Source: Natronohydrobacter sp. (GTDB taxonomy: Bacteria > Pseudomonadota > Alphaproteobacteria > Rhodobacterales > Rhodobacteraceae). From it: a stretch of 11,838 nucleotides of DNA. This document shows positions 1-6,292 of the stretch, in pieces. Every line of letters starts with the position of its first letter. Position 1 is the stretch's first letter. The position numbers and the translations under genes are program-made. Below the pieces are notes generated by a model. It had not been told where the DNA came from. It saw only the letters and a program-made list of their open reading frames with translations, and made no database searches. The stretch spans positions 1 through 11,838 of the forward strand of contig SKSL01000274.1 in the NCBI GenBank assembly GCA_007123015.1, given 5' to 3'.

Positions 1-1609
1 CGGGCTGCATATGGCCGCCGCCGATGCCCCGAGCGCAGCCGCGCTGCGCCTGCAGCAGAAAAACCGGCTGCATGCACTCGATCAGGACTGCACCCGGCTG
101 GATGCCGAACTGGCAAGCTTGCAATCCGACTACCAGACCCGCAAGGCGCGGCTTGATGCGCTGACCCAGGCCGAAAAGCAGGCGCGCGATGCGCGGCGCG
201 CGAGCGATCAGCGTCTGGCGCAAGCGATACGGGCGGTTTCGGTGGCCGAAAGCGCACGCGCCGCGACCGCCAGCCGGATCGAGGCCGCGACGGCGCAAGT
301 GCAGCGGCTGAAAGCAGAATTGGCGGAACTGGCCGCGCGTGCCGAACACGCGGCGGCGCTGCGCGCCGATCTGCCCGATCTGGACAGTCTGCGCAGTCAG
401 GTCGAACTGCGGCGCATCCGTGTTGAAGCCGCGCGCATCGCACTGATGACGCGCCGCGCCCAGGCCGATGAAGCCCAGCGCGAGGCCACAGCCCGCACAG
501 CGCGCGCGCAGGAAATCACCAAATCGCTCAGTGGCTGGCAGTTGCGACTGGACAGCGCAGGCGGGCGCATCGCCGATCTGGAAGCGCGCAAAGAGGCCGC
601 CGAAGACGATTATGCAATCGCCCGCGCAGCACCCGAGGACCTGGCCGAACAGCGCGCAGAACTGGAACACGAGATTACCCGCGCCACGACCCGCGCGACC
701 GAGGCCCGCGATGCGCTGCTGGCGGCCGAGACAGCATTGCGCGCCGCACGCGAAACCGCGCGCGATCGCGAGCGCAGAGCTTCCGAGGCCCGCGAAGCGC
801 GCGCGGGTGCCGAAGCGCGTTGCGAGGCCGCGCGCGACAGCGTCACACAGGCCGCCACCCGCATCAGCGAAGAGTTGGACGTCACACCTGCAGCACTGCT
901 CGACCAGCTGAACGCGGACCTTGACACACTGCCCGCCGCGCAGGCGCTGGAGGAAGAGCTGATCCGCCTGCGCCGCGCGCGTGACGCATTGGGCGCAGTC
1001 AATCTGCGCGCCGAGGAAGATGCCCGCGAATTGCGCGTCGAGCATGATACGCTGGTGCAGGAAAAGGCTGATCTGGAAGCCGCGATTGCCAAGCTGCGTT
1101 CTGGCATTTCCGCGCTCAACCGCGAAGGGCGCGAACGCCTGCTTGCGGCTTTCGACAAGGTGAACGCCAATTTCACCACGCTCTTCACTCATCTTTTCAC
1201 AGGCGGCGAAGCGCGGCTGGTGCTGGTCGAAAGCGACGACCCGCTGGAAGCCGGGTTAGAGATCATGTGCCAGCCCCCGGGCAAGAAGCTCTCGACCCTC
1301 TCGCTTCTGTCCGGGGGCGAGCAGACGCTGACCGCGCTTGCGCTGATTTTCGGGGTGTTTCTGGCCAATCCTGCGCCGATCTGTGTGCTTGATGAGGTCG
1401 ATGCCCCGCTTGATGATGCCAATGTTGCGCGGTTTTGCGATCTTCTGGACGAGATGACTCGCCGTGCCGAGACCCGATATCTGATCATCACCCATAATGC
1501 ATTGACCATGGCGCGCATGGACCGGTTGTTCGGGGTCACCATGGCCGAGCGCGGGGTCAGCCAGTTGGTGAGCGTCGATCTGAAAGCTGCCGAAACGCTG
1601 GTCGCCTAA
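1..1609 (+). CDS. smc: Chromosome partition protein SMC, C-terminal half (5' end outside window)
   Basis: SMC is the ATPase that, with ScpA/ScpB, condenses and segregates the chromosome. The reading frame is open to the left edge (first full codon at base 2), so this is the C-terminal 535 or so residues. Most of it, to about base 1130, is a charged Ala/Arg/Glu-rich heptad-like coiled coil, the arm returning from the hinge; no hinge domain is visible, so it must lie upstream. The C-terminal ATPase lobe follows: the ABC signature LSGGEQ starts at base 1307, and the Walker B stretch ICVLDEVDAP has its Asp-Glu pair at 1391-1396. The D-loop (PLDD) and a YLIITHN segment with the switch His come next. 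The in-frame ATG at base 11 lies within the coiled coil and is not a real start. The Walker A lobe would be in the missing N-terminal part. The next gene is convergent. Identification is secure. Confidence 0.96.
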   Translation, partial: GLHMAAADAPSAAALRLQQKNRLHALDQDCTRLDAELASLQSDYQTRKARLDALTQAEKQARDARRASDQRLAQAIRAVSVAESARAATASRIEAATAQVQRLKAELAELAARAEHAAALRADLPDLDSLRSQVELRRIRVEAARIALMTRRAQADEAQREATARTARAQEITKSLSGWQLRLDSAGGRIADLEARKEAAEDDYAIARAAPEDLAEQRAELEHEITRATTRATEARDALLAAETALRAARETARDRERRASEAREARAGAEARCEAARDSVTQAATRISEELDVTPAALLDQLNADLDTLPAAQALEEELIRLRRARDALGAVNLRAEEDARELRVEHDTLVQEKADLEAAIAKLRSGISALNREGRERLLAAFDKVNANFTTLFTHLFTGGEARLVLVESDDPLEAGLEIMCQPPGKKLSTLSLLSGGEQTLTALALIFGVFLANPAPICVLDEVDAPLDDANVARFCDLLDEMTRRAETRYLIITHNALTMARMDRLFGVTMAERGVSQLVSVDLKAAETLVA

Positions 1610-1643
1610 ACCCCGGATCGCGCGCGGGTTCGAGATGTTTTTT
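1609..1643 (+). terminator. Possible weak terminator after smc
   Basis: Overlapping the smc stop codon, AACCC (1609-1613) can pair with GGGTT (1626-1630), with extra CG pairs inside. A run of six T follows at 1638-1643. The T-run sits about 7 nt beyond the stem rather than directly against it, so this is a poor match to the classical intrinsic terminator. The position, between two convergent genes, supports the call; the structure alone does not. Confidence 0.35.
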
Positions 1644-1647
1644 GAGT

Positions 1648-1664
1648 ATTTTCAGCAAGAAAAT
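1648..1664. repeat. AT-rich hairpin between convergent smc and flavoprotein genes
   Basis: ATTTTC (1648-1653) and GAAAAT (1659-1664) form a perfect 6-bp inverted repeat around a 5-base loop. It starts one base beyond the stop codon of the reverse-strand gene (TGA, 1666-1668). It is AT-rich, lacks a T-run on either strand's exit side, and could act as a 3'-end stabiliser or a weak bidirectional terminator. Function is inferred from position only. Confidence 0.35.
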
Positions 1665-1665
1665 G

Positions 1666-2844
1666 TCAGAAACGCGCAGCATGCCTGCCTGCCCAATGCC
1701 CTGTGGCAAGGCTAGCCGTCAGCAGATAGCCGCCTGTGGGCGCTTCCCAATCGAGCATTTCGCCTGCAGCGAAAACTCCCGGCCAATCGCGCAACATGAG
1801 CGTGTCGGTCAAGGCGGCTTGCGGGAGGCCGCCTGCAGTCGAGATGGCTTCGTCCATCGGGCGGGGGCCCAGCAAGGGCAAGGTCAAAGCTTTCAGTTGC
1901 GCTGGATGGTCTGCAATGTCCCGGGCAGTTTCCAGCGCAAGGGCGAGGCGCGCGCCCTCTAGCCGCAGCGCCCGACGCAAGCGATTCTTGGTCGAAAGCT
2001 TCACAGGCTGGCGCGACAGGTGTTCGGTGATCTGGGACGCGGTCAGATCCGGGAAAAGGTCTATGGACAGCGGGGCGCCCTCGCGCAAGGGGCGCGACAG
2101 CGCGTAGATCGCACCGCCCTCTATCCCCGTTTCCGAAAGCACGAATTCGGCGCGGATGGCCTTGTCACCTGCCGAGATCTGGGTGCCCTTGATGGGCTGA
2201 CCGAAATGGCGGGTCATATGCGCGGACCAGGCGACCCGAAATCCCATATTCGCAGGTTGAAACGGGGCCAAGGCGATGCCACGCGCGGTGAGTTGCTGCG
2301 CCCATGCCCCATCCGAGCCAAGTCGCGCCCAACTGGCACCGCCAAGCGCAAGCACTGTGACGCGGGGCGCAAGGTGGCGGACCCCCTCTGGTATGTCAAA
2401 ATCGAAGCTGCCTGCAGTCCAGCGCCAATTGCGCCGCAGCTCGACACCGAGATCTGATAGCCGGGCGAGCCAGGCGCGCAGCAGAGGCGAGGCCTTCATC
2501 GCCTGGGGAAAGACCCGGCCAGAAGAGCCAGTGAACAGATCCTGTCCGAGAGTTTCTGCCCAGGCGCGGATCTGCTCTGGACCAAAGGCGCGCAGCATGG
2601 GCGCGAGCCAATTGGCGGCTTCAGCATATTGCGCGATCTGAGCGTCGAGCGGTGCTGCGTTCATCAGGTTCAGCCCGGATTTCCCGGCCATGAGGAATTT
2701 GCGGGCGGGGGACGGTTTGGCCTCGCAGATGACAACTTGCCGACCGGCCCGCGCAAGGCACTCAGCGGCCATCAGCCCGGCCGGGCCCGCGCCAATGACA
2801 AGGGCATCCAGAGCTTCAGATCGGGAAATTTCAGGCGTTAACAC
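1666..2844 (-). CDS. TIGR03862-type flavoprotein (HI0933/BaiN-like NAD(P)/FAD-dependent oxidoreductase)
   Basis: This is a probable FAD-binding oxidoreductase of the HI0933/BaiN-like superfamily, 392 residues; the substrate is unknown. The N-terminal Rossmann motif GAGPAG is at residues 18-23, with the ribose-binding acidic residue near E41. It is followed by KFLMAGKSGLNLMN (49-62), the hallmark of the family. The C-terminus has a second FAD-contact stretch, GVFAAGEMLDWEAPTGGYLL, as in TIGR03862 proteins. The start is GTG at 2842-2844: it is the only in-frame start ahead of the Rossmann fold, because an in-frame stop lies just upstream (2863-2865). No convincing Shine-Dalgarno precedes it. 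No signal peptide or membrane segment is visible, so it is probably cytosolic. It is convergent with smc and divergent from the following EEP gene. The family call is firm and the biochemical role is not. Confidence 0.9.
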   Translation of the reverse strand: MLTPEISRSEALDALVIGAGPAGLMAAECLARAGRQVVICEAKPSPARKFLMAGKSGLNLMNAAPLDAQIAQYAEAANWLAPMLRAFGPEQIRAWAETLGQDLFTGSSGRVFPQAMKASPLLRAWLARLSDLGVELRRNWRWTAGSFDFDIPEGVRHLAPRVTVLALGGASWARLGSDGAWAQQLTARGIALAPFQPANMGFRVAWSAHMTRHFGQPIKGTQISAGDKAIRAEFVLSETGIEGGAIYALSRPLREGAPLSIDLFPDLTASQITEHLSRQPVKLSTKNRLRRALRLEGARLALALETARDIADHPAQLKALTLPLLGPRPMDEAISTAGGLPQAALTDTLMLRDWPGVFAAGEMLDWEAPTGGYLLTASLATGHWAGRHAARF

Positions 2845-2921
2845 TGTTTTGAGGTATCGACATTATTGTGTATCAAGGGACAAGAGCACATTGTGAAAGG
2901 AGCACTACATACTACAGGCAT
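2845..2921. promoter_or_regulatory. Divergent intergenic region, likely promoter(s) for the flavoprotein and EEP genes
   Basis: This 77-bp spacer separates two divergent start codons and is clearly richer in A/T than its surroundings. On the forward strand TTGAGG (2849-2854), 16 bases, then TATCAA (2871-2876) is a plausible sigma-70-like pair. A strong purine box (GAAAGGAG, 2895-2902) lies 19 bases before the EEP ATG, which is too far for an ideal ribosome binding site. I could not pick a convincing reverse-strand promoter. Promoter presence is inferred from gene orientation; the exact boxes are uncertain. Confidence 0.4.
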
Positions 2922-3659
2922 ATGTCACATCTGATCGTCAGTTCATATAATATACACAAGGCTGTTGGTACCGATCTGCGTCGCGACCCGTCGCGAACTG
3001 TGCAAGTTATCCGAGAAATCGGTGCTGATATCGTGGCCTTGCAAGAGGTTGACCGGCGCTTTGGCGACCGCAAAGGGGTACTTGATCCGGATCTGTTGCA
3101 GCGCGAAACAGGGCTGACTCCGGTCACCCTGACCGACAAATTGGGTGACAGAGCGCATGGCTGGCACGGAAATCTGCTGCTTCTGCGCGGTGCAGAGGTT
3201 GAGAAAGCGCGCGCGGTCACCTTGCCGGGGCTGGAGCCACGCGGAGCGATTGTGGCCGATATCACCTTGAATGGTCAGCCCTTGCGGATCATTGCAGCGC
3301 ATCTGGGCCTACTGCATCAATCGCGGCTGTTGCAGGCACGGTTCCTGACAAGTGAGATCGAGGGCGGAGACGGGCGTCCCACATTGGTGATGGGCGATTT
3401 CAATGAATGGCGGCTGGGGGCCGGCTGTTCGCTGATGCCGCTGCGACGAGGTTTGCGCGCGGTCAAACGATCCGCATCGACAATTGCCAGCTTTCCGGCA
3501 CAAATGCCAGTCTTGCCGTTGGACCGGATCATCGGTTGCAAACAGGCGGAAGTGCTGGATTTGCGCGCGCATGACACAGTGCTGGCGCGGAAAGCCTCTG
3601 ATCACCTTCCGATAAGGGCGGCCTTGAAATTGCCACAGGCACAGAGCGCCGCTGTCTAG
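2922..3659 (+). CDS. Endonuclease/exonuclease/phosphatase (EEP) family protein
   Basis: A 245-residue protein of the DNase I/exonuclease III/sphingomyelinase-like EEP fold, a metal-dependent phosphodiesterase family. All core motifs are present: SYNIH with N10, LQEVD with the metal-ligand E42, AAHLGL with H127, GDFNEW with D159/N161, LDRI with D201, and the terminal SDHLP with catalytic D227-H228. It is therefore predicted active, but the motifs do not tell nucleic-acid from lipid or sugar-phosphate substrates. I chose ATG 2922 because the EEP domain begins right after it; an in-frame extension to 2868 adds 18 unconserved residues. The ribosome binding site is weak or distant. There is no signal peptide. 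The first 40 or so codons include AT-rich and rare-looking ones (AAT ATA CAC AAG), unlike the neighbouring genes. No gene follows for 1.16 kb. Confidence 0.9.
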   Translation: MSHLIVSSYNIHKAVGTDLRRDPSRTVQVIREIGADIVALQEVDRRFGDRKGVLDPDLLQRETGLTPVTLTDKLGDRAHGWHGNLLLLRGAEVEKARAVTLPGLEPRGAIVADITLNGQPLRIIAAHLGLLHQSRLLQARFLTSEIEGGDGRPTLVMGDFNEWRLGAGCSLMPLRRGLRAVKRSASTIASFPAQMPVLPLDRIIGCKQAEVLDLRAHDTVLARKASDHLPIRAALKLPQAQSAAV

Positions 3660-3848
3660 CACGCTGCGGGAATCGTCGCGCTGCCGCAAATTGCTCAAGG
3701 TAAGGGGGGTTTTGGGGGCTCTCTCGCGGAGATGGCGTGAACTGTGCGGGATGAGCATCGGCAGGTGCTGCGAAAGACCAAGGTCCTGACCTTTCTTCAG
3801 CAACTTGCTGGGTTGAGCGGGCGCAGAAAGATGTCCTTCTATGTCCAA

Positions 3849-4144
3849 AGACCTCTGCATGACGCGGCGCCGACGCAGATGTCCCGCCCGGCGGGAACGT
3901 CGGGCAGCGCCCGCCATTCCTTGGGCTTCCGCATTCGGGGCGGAAAGGGTGCCTTGGACCCTGTCCGCCCCTCATCACTGGCGCGACGGTCCCCCTTTAT
4001 CCCGGAAGGCGCTTCAGACCCTCCAACATCTTGCAACGTCAGGCGTTATTCAATCGTCATACCAGTGGCGACCTCTCGCGCGAGCGCCCGCCCGGGCAGG
4101 CACTGCCCTCATCTTTGTACGGGGATCGAGTCATGCAGAGGTCT
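3849..4144. repeat. 15-bp perfect inverted repeat pair (arms 3849-3863 and 4130-4144)
   Basis: The left arm reads AGACCTCTGCATGAC and the right arm is its exact reverse complement, GTCATGCAGAGGTCT, 266 bases away. With equal base use, a 15-bp perfect match somewhere in a 1.16-kb stretch is expected well under once in a thousand. The arms could be ends of a small non-autonomous (MITE-like) element of 296 bp or a long-range RNA stem. No direct target-site duplication is visible outside the arms, and no transposase frame lies inside. Confidence 0.6.
3937..3971. other. Long GC-rich hairpin in the gene-free gap
   Basis: GGGGCGGA (3937-3944) pairs with TCCGCCCC (3964-3971). After one A/G mismatch, AGGGT (3946-3950) pairs with ACCCT (3958-3962), leaving a 7-base loop. 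That gives 13 base pairs in a 35-base element. No T-run follows on either side, so it is not a standard intrinsic terminator. It lies between the arms of the 15-bp inverted repeat. It could be part of a folded transcript or of an inserted element. Confidence 0.5.
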
Positions 4145-4178
4145 GTTCAGGGTCAGACTGCCATGACGTTGCAAAATG
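4027..4178. repeat. 15-bp inverted repeat with one mismatch (arms 4027-4041 and 4164-4178)
   Basis: CATCTTGCAACGTCA (4027-4041) matches the reverse complement of TGACGTTGCAAAATG (4164-4178) at 14 of 15 positions; the inner 11 bases are perfect. The enclosed unit is 152 bp. It is interleaved with the other inverted repeat (order A, B, A', B'), so both pairs could form together in RNA only as a pseudoknot. No target-site duplication is visible. A MITE-like element or a structured RNA are both possible. Confidence 0.55.
4130..4167. other. Imperfect 13-bp hairpin overlapping both inverted repeats
   Basis: GTCATG (4130-4135) pairs with CATGAC (4162-4167), CAG (4136-4138) with CTG (4158-4160) and TCTG (4142-4145) with CAGA (4154-4157), around an 8-base loop. 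The bulges are AGG (4139-4141) and C (4161). Its 5' strand is the same sequence as the right arm of the 15-bp repeat, and its 3' strand overlaps the right arm at 4164-4178. The local hairpin and the long-range pairings therefore exclude one another. Confidence 0.45.
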
Positions 4179-4757
4179 AGACTTGGAAAAGCACGGTCCC
4201 AGAGCCGCTATCGTCATCGCGTGGTTGCGGCATTGGTGGGGCAGTTGATCGGTTCGAGACCAGAGAGAAGCGTGGCGTTGAGAAGTTTCCCCATCTGGTA
4301 CTCGACGCGCCAAGGCAGACTTTCGAGATGCTGGGACCGCCGAAACGCGACAAGATCACGCGCTCCGCCACAGTTTGGCGCAAGGCGGCGGGTGCTCGTC
4401 ATCTGGTTCAGTATGGGCGCGCAGAGCTTCATACTGACATGCAATCCAAGGAAGCGCCCTTCCCGATGAAGTAGCGGGGTCTGGCACCACGACCCTTGAT
4501 CCTTGGCGCGACCACCCAGAGCATCCGCCCACCGGTTTTGTGGCCTTCGGCGATTTACGGTCGCGGACCGAGGTTGGACCTGTGCATGCGTTCAGTGACC
4601 CCTTCACCCATGCCGGATCAAGCATGAGAGTGTCACAGCAGGCGCTGCGCTTGCCTACAACGGGAGCACAGTGCCGAAGATGATTTCGCGGGTACAATCA
4701 CGTCAGCCCGGAGAGTAAGTGAAGGTTACTGGTTTTGCACCGTCTTGCTTGCTCGGC

Positions 4758-4786
4758 TTGCTGAATCCGCTTTGCAGGGCTATGTG
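4758..4786 (+). promoter_or_regulatory. Candidate sigma-70-type promoter for miaB
   Basis: TTGCTG (4758-4763) and TATGTG (4781-4786) are separated by exactly 17 bases, and the -10 box ends 33 bases before the miaB ATG. Alphaproteobacterial promoters often have a TTG-rich -35 and a degenerate -10, so the match is plausible. The -10 matches the consensus at only its first three positions. No operator is evident. Confidence 0.35.
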
Positions 4787-4819
4787 TCACGCGTCCAATC
4801 CTGCGCGCAAGAGACCCCG

Positions 4820-6139
4820 ATGGCCGATCCGAAGAAGCTGTTCATCAAGACCTATGGCTGCCAGATGAATGTCTATGACAGTGAACGCATGGCCGAAGCG
4901 CTGGGGGCTTCGGGCTATGTCACGACGGATCGGGCCGATGAAGCTGACATGATTCTGCTCAACACTTGCCATATTCGGGAAAAAGCCGCCGAGAAGGTCT
5001 ACTCGGAACTCGGGCGATTCAAGCCGCTGAAGGCCGCCAATCCGGACCTGAAGATCGGCGTGGCAGGCTGCGTGGCCCAGGCCGAAGGCGAAGAGATCAT
5101 GCGCCGCCAGCCTATGGTTGATCTGGTCGTGGGACCGCAGACCTATCACCGGCTGCCTGCGATGGAAGCGGCTGTACGCGCGGGCCAGCGCGCGGTCGAC
5201 ACCGATTTCCCCGCAGAGGACAAGTTCGAGCATCTGCCCAAAGCCCCGCGCGCCAAACGCGCGCCTGCGGCTTTTCTGACCGTGCAGGAAGGCTGCGACA
5301 AGTTCTGCGCGTTTTGTGTTGTGCCTTATACGCGCGGGGCGGAAGTCTCGCGCCCAGTGGACCGCGTCTTGCGCGAAGCCCGTGATCTGGTGGATCGGGG
5401 CGTGCGCGAGATCACGCTTCTGGGCCAGAATGTGAATGCCTATCATGGCGCGGGCGACGGCGGCACATGGGGGCTTGCGCGGCTGATCCGGGAACTGGCG
5501 AAGATCGACGGGCTGGAGCGCATCCGCTTCACCACCTCGCATCCCAATGACATGGAAGAGGATCTGATCGCGGCCCATGGGGATGAGCCGAAGCTGATGC
5601 CCTATCTGCATCTGCCTGTGCAATCGGGCAGCGACAAGATCCTGAAGGCCATGGCGCGCAAGCACACCGCCGAAAGCTATATCCGACTGATCGAGCGGCT
5701 GCGCGCGGCACGGCCCGACCTGCTGCTGTCAGGCGATTTCATCGTGGGCTTTCCGGGTGAGACGGATCAGGATTTCGAAGACACGATGACGCTGGTGCGC
5801 ACAGTCAGCTATGGGCAAGCCTATAGTTTCAAATATTCGGCCCGCCCCGGCACACCTGCGGCTGAAAAAACGCCAGTGCCGGATGATGTGGCCAGCGACC
5901 GTTTGCAGCGCCTGCAGGGCCTGCTGACTGAGCAGCAACGCGCCGCGCAAGAGGCGATGGTCGGGCGCGATGTCTCGGTCCTGTTCGAGAAACCGGGGCG
6001 CCTGCCGGGTCAGATGGTCGGCAAGTCGGACTATCTGCATGCCGTGCATGTGACAGACCCGCGCGCAGAAGTGGGGCAGATCGCACGCGTGCGGATCAAA
6101 GCTTCTGGCCCGAATTCACTGGCCGGGGAACTGGTCTGA
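4820..6139 (+). CDS. miaB: tRNA-2-methylthio-N6-dimethylallyladenosine synthase MiaB
   Basis: MiaB is a radical-SAM methylthiotransferase that converts i6A37 to ms2i6A37 in tRNAs reading UNN codons. At 439 residues it has normal family length and the full domain order. The N-terminal methylthiotransferase domain has its cluster cysteines at C14 (TYGCQMN), C50 (NTCHIREKA) and C84 (GCVAQ). The radical-SAM CxxxCxxC is at C159, C163 and C166 (EGCDKFCAFC). LLGQNVNAY and YLHLPVQSGSDKIL follow, and a C-terminal TRAM-like domain ends the protein. Both 4Fe-4S clusters should form. I chose ATG 4820 because KKLFIKTYGCQMN follows directly, as in homologues; a 25-residue extension to 4745 is unconserved and would cover the candidate promoter. 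The ribosome binding site is weak. It heads the miaB - phoH - ybeY - corC - lnt cluster but is separated from phoH by 153 bp. Confidence 0.97.
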   Translation: MADPKKLFIKTYGCQMNVYDSERMAEALGASGYVTTDRADEADMILLNTCHIREKAAEKVYSELGRFKPLKAANPDLKIGVAGCVAQAEGEEIMRRQPMVDLVVGPQTYHRLPAMEAAVRAGQRAVDTDFPAEDKFEHLPKAPRAKRAPAAFLTVQEGCDKFCAFCVVPYTRGAEVSRPVDRVLREARDLVDRGVREITLLGQNVNAYHGAGDGGTWGLARLIRELAKIDGLERIRFTTSHPNDMEEDLIAAHGDEPKLMPYLHLPVQSGSDKILKAMARKHTAESYIRLIERLRAARPDLLLSGDFIVGFPGETDQDFEDTMTLVRTVSYGQAYSFKYSARPGTPAAEKTPVPDDVASDRLQRLQGLLTEQQRAAQEAMVGRDVSVLFEKPGRLPGQMVGKSDYLHAVHVTDPRAEVGQIARVRIKASGPNSLAGELV

Positions 6140-6292
6140 CACCTGCGTCCCGCTAGATATTGTGTCAGTGATGTGAAATTTTGCCCGATTTGCGGGCGCG
6201 CATGAAATGAATCCTTGCGCGATGCCCGCACCATTGGCACCATCGATTCAGGAACACGCGGCCAGCCGCGCCGCGCGCACAGGAGGAACTGC
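6140..6292. other. miaB-phoH intergenic gap with a small hairpin and a strong ribosome binding site
   Basis: This 153-bp spacer contains a 5-bp hairpin, GCCCG (6183-6187) with CGGGC (6193-6197). A weak promoter-like pair is TTGCCC (6181-6186) then TGAAAT (6203-6208), spaced 16, which the hairpin overlaps. AGGAGG at 6281-6286 sits 6 bases before a TTG codon and fixes the phoH start. The gap suggests phoH may have its own promoter, but the boxes are weak. Confidence 0.35.

Larger units (their letters stand above)
3660..4819. other. 1.16-kb gene-free gap with inverted repeats and hairpins
   Basis: Between the EEP gene and miaB I find no reading frame that I can support. Frames open for 60-150 codons exist on both strands, but none shows a recognisable domain, a ribosome binding site and the G/C-rich third positions of the neighbours together. 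The stretch holds two interleaved long inverted repeats (3849-3863 with 4130-4144; 4027-4041 with 4164-4178). Smaller hairpins lie at 3780-3793, 3799-3811, 3882-3896, 3901-3913, 3937-3971, 4094-4108, 4130-4167, 4408-4437, 4450-4463 and 4558-4570. The last 60 bases carry a candidate miaB promoter. It could be decayed mobile-element or gene debris, or encode a structured RNA. I saw no tRNA, rRNA, RNase P, tmRNA or SRP RNA signature. Confidence 0.6.

Noticed and set aside
610..1188. 192-codon Ser/Arg-rich frame antisense to smc
   Set aside because: Shadow of the smc coiled-coil coding strand, with no domain or start signal.
1636..1664. TTTTTTGAGTATTTTC as a possible family-wide intergenic motif
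   Set aside because: It feels familiar from Rhodobacteraceae gene ends, but I cannot verify this from the window, so it is listed only as a hairpin/terminator candidate.
3744..4166. 140-codon forward frame in the gap
   Set aside because: It crosses several hairpins and both repeat arms, with no domain and no good start signal.
4130..4178. Possible decayed IS5- or IS6-type insertion-sequence end
   Set aside because: GAGGTCTGTTCAGG and GTTGCAAAA look loosely like such ends, but no transposase motif, DDE residues or target duplication could be found.
4251..4261. GGTTCGAGACC resembling a tRNA T-loop
   Set aside because: The flanking bases do not form a 5-bp T-stem, and no acceptor stem, anticodon arm or CCA end is found around it.
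4031..4474. 147-codon forward frame in the gap
   Set aside because: It starts at a TTG within an inverted-repeat arm, lacks a ribosome binding site, and its translation shows no recognisable family or the host's codon bias.
4356..4697. 113-codon reverse frame in the gap
   Set aside because: No ribosome binding site or domain; Cys/Pro/Ser-rich translation looks like non-coding read-through. Competing open frames on the same bases are equally long.
4745..4819. Upstream 25-residue extension of MiaB
   Set aside because: It is not conserved in the family as I know it and overlaps the candidate promoter; ATG 4820 gives the standard N-terminus.
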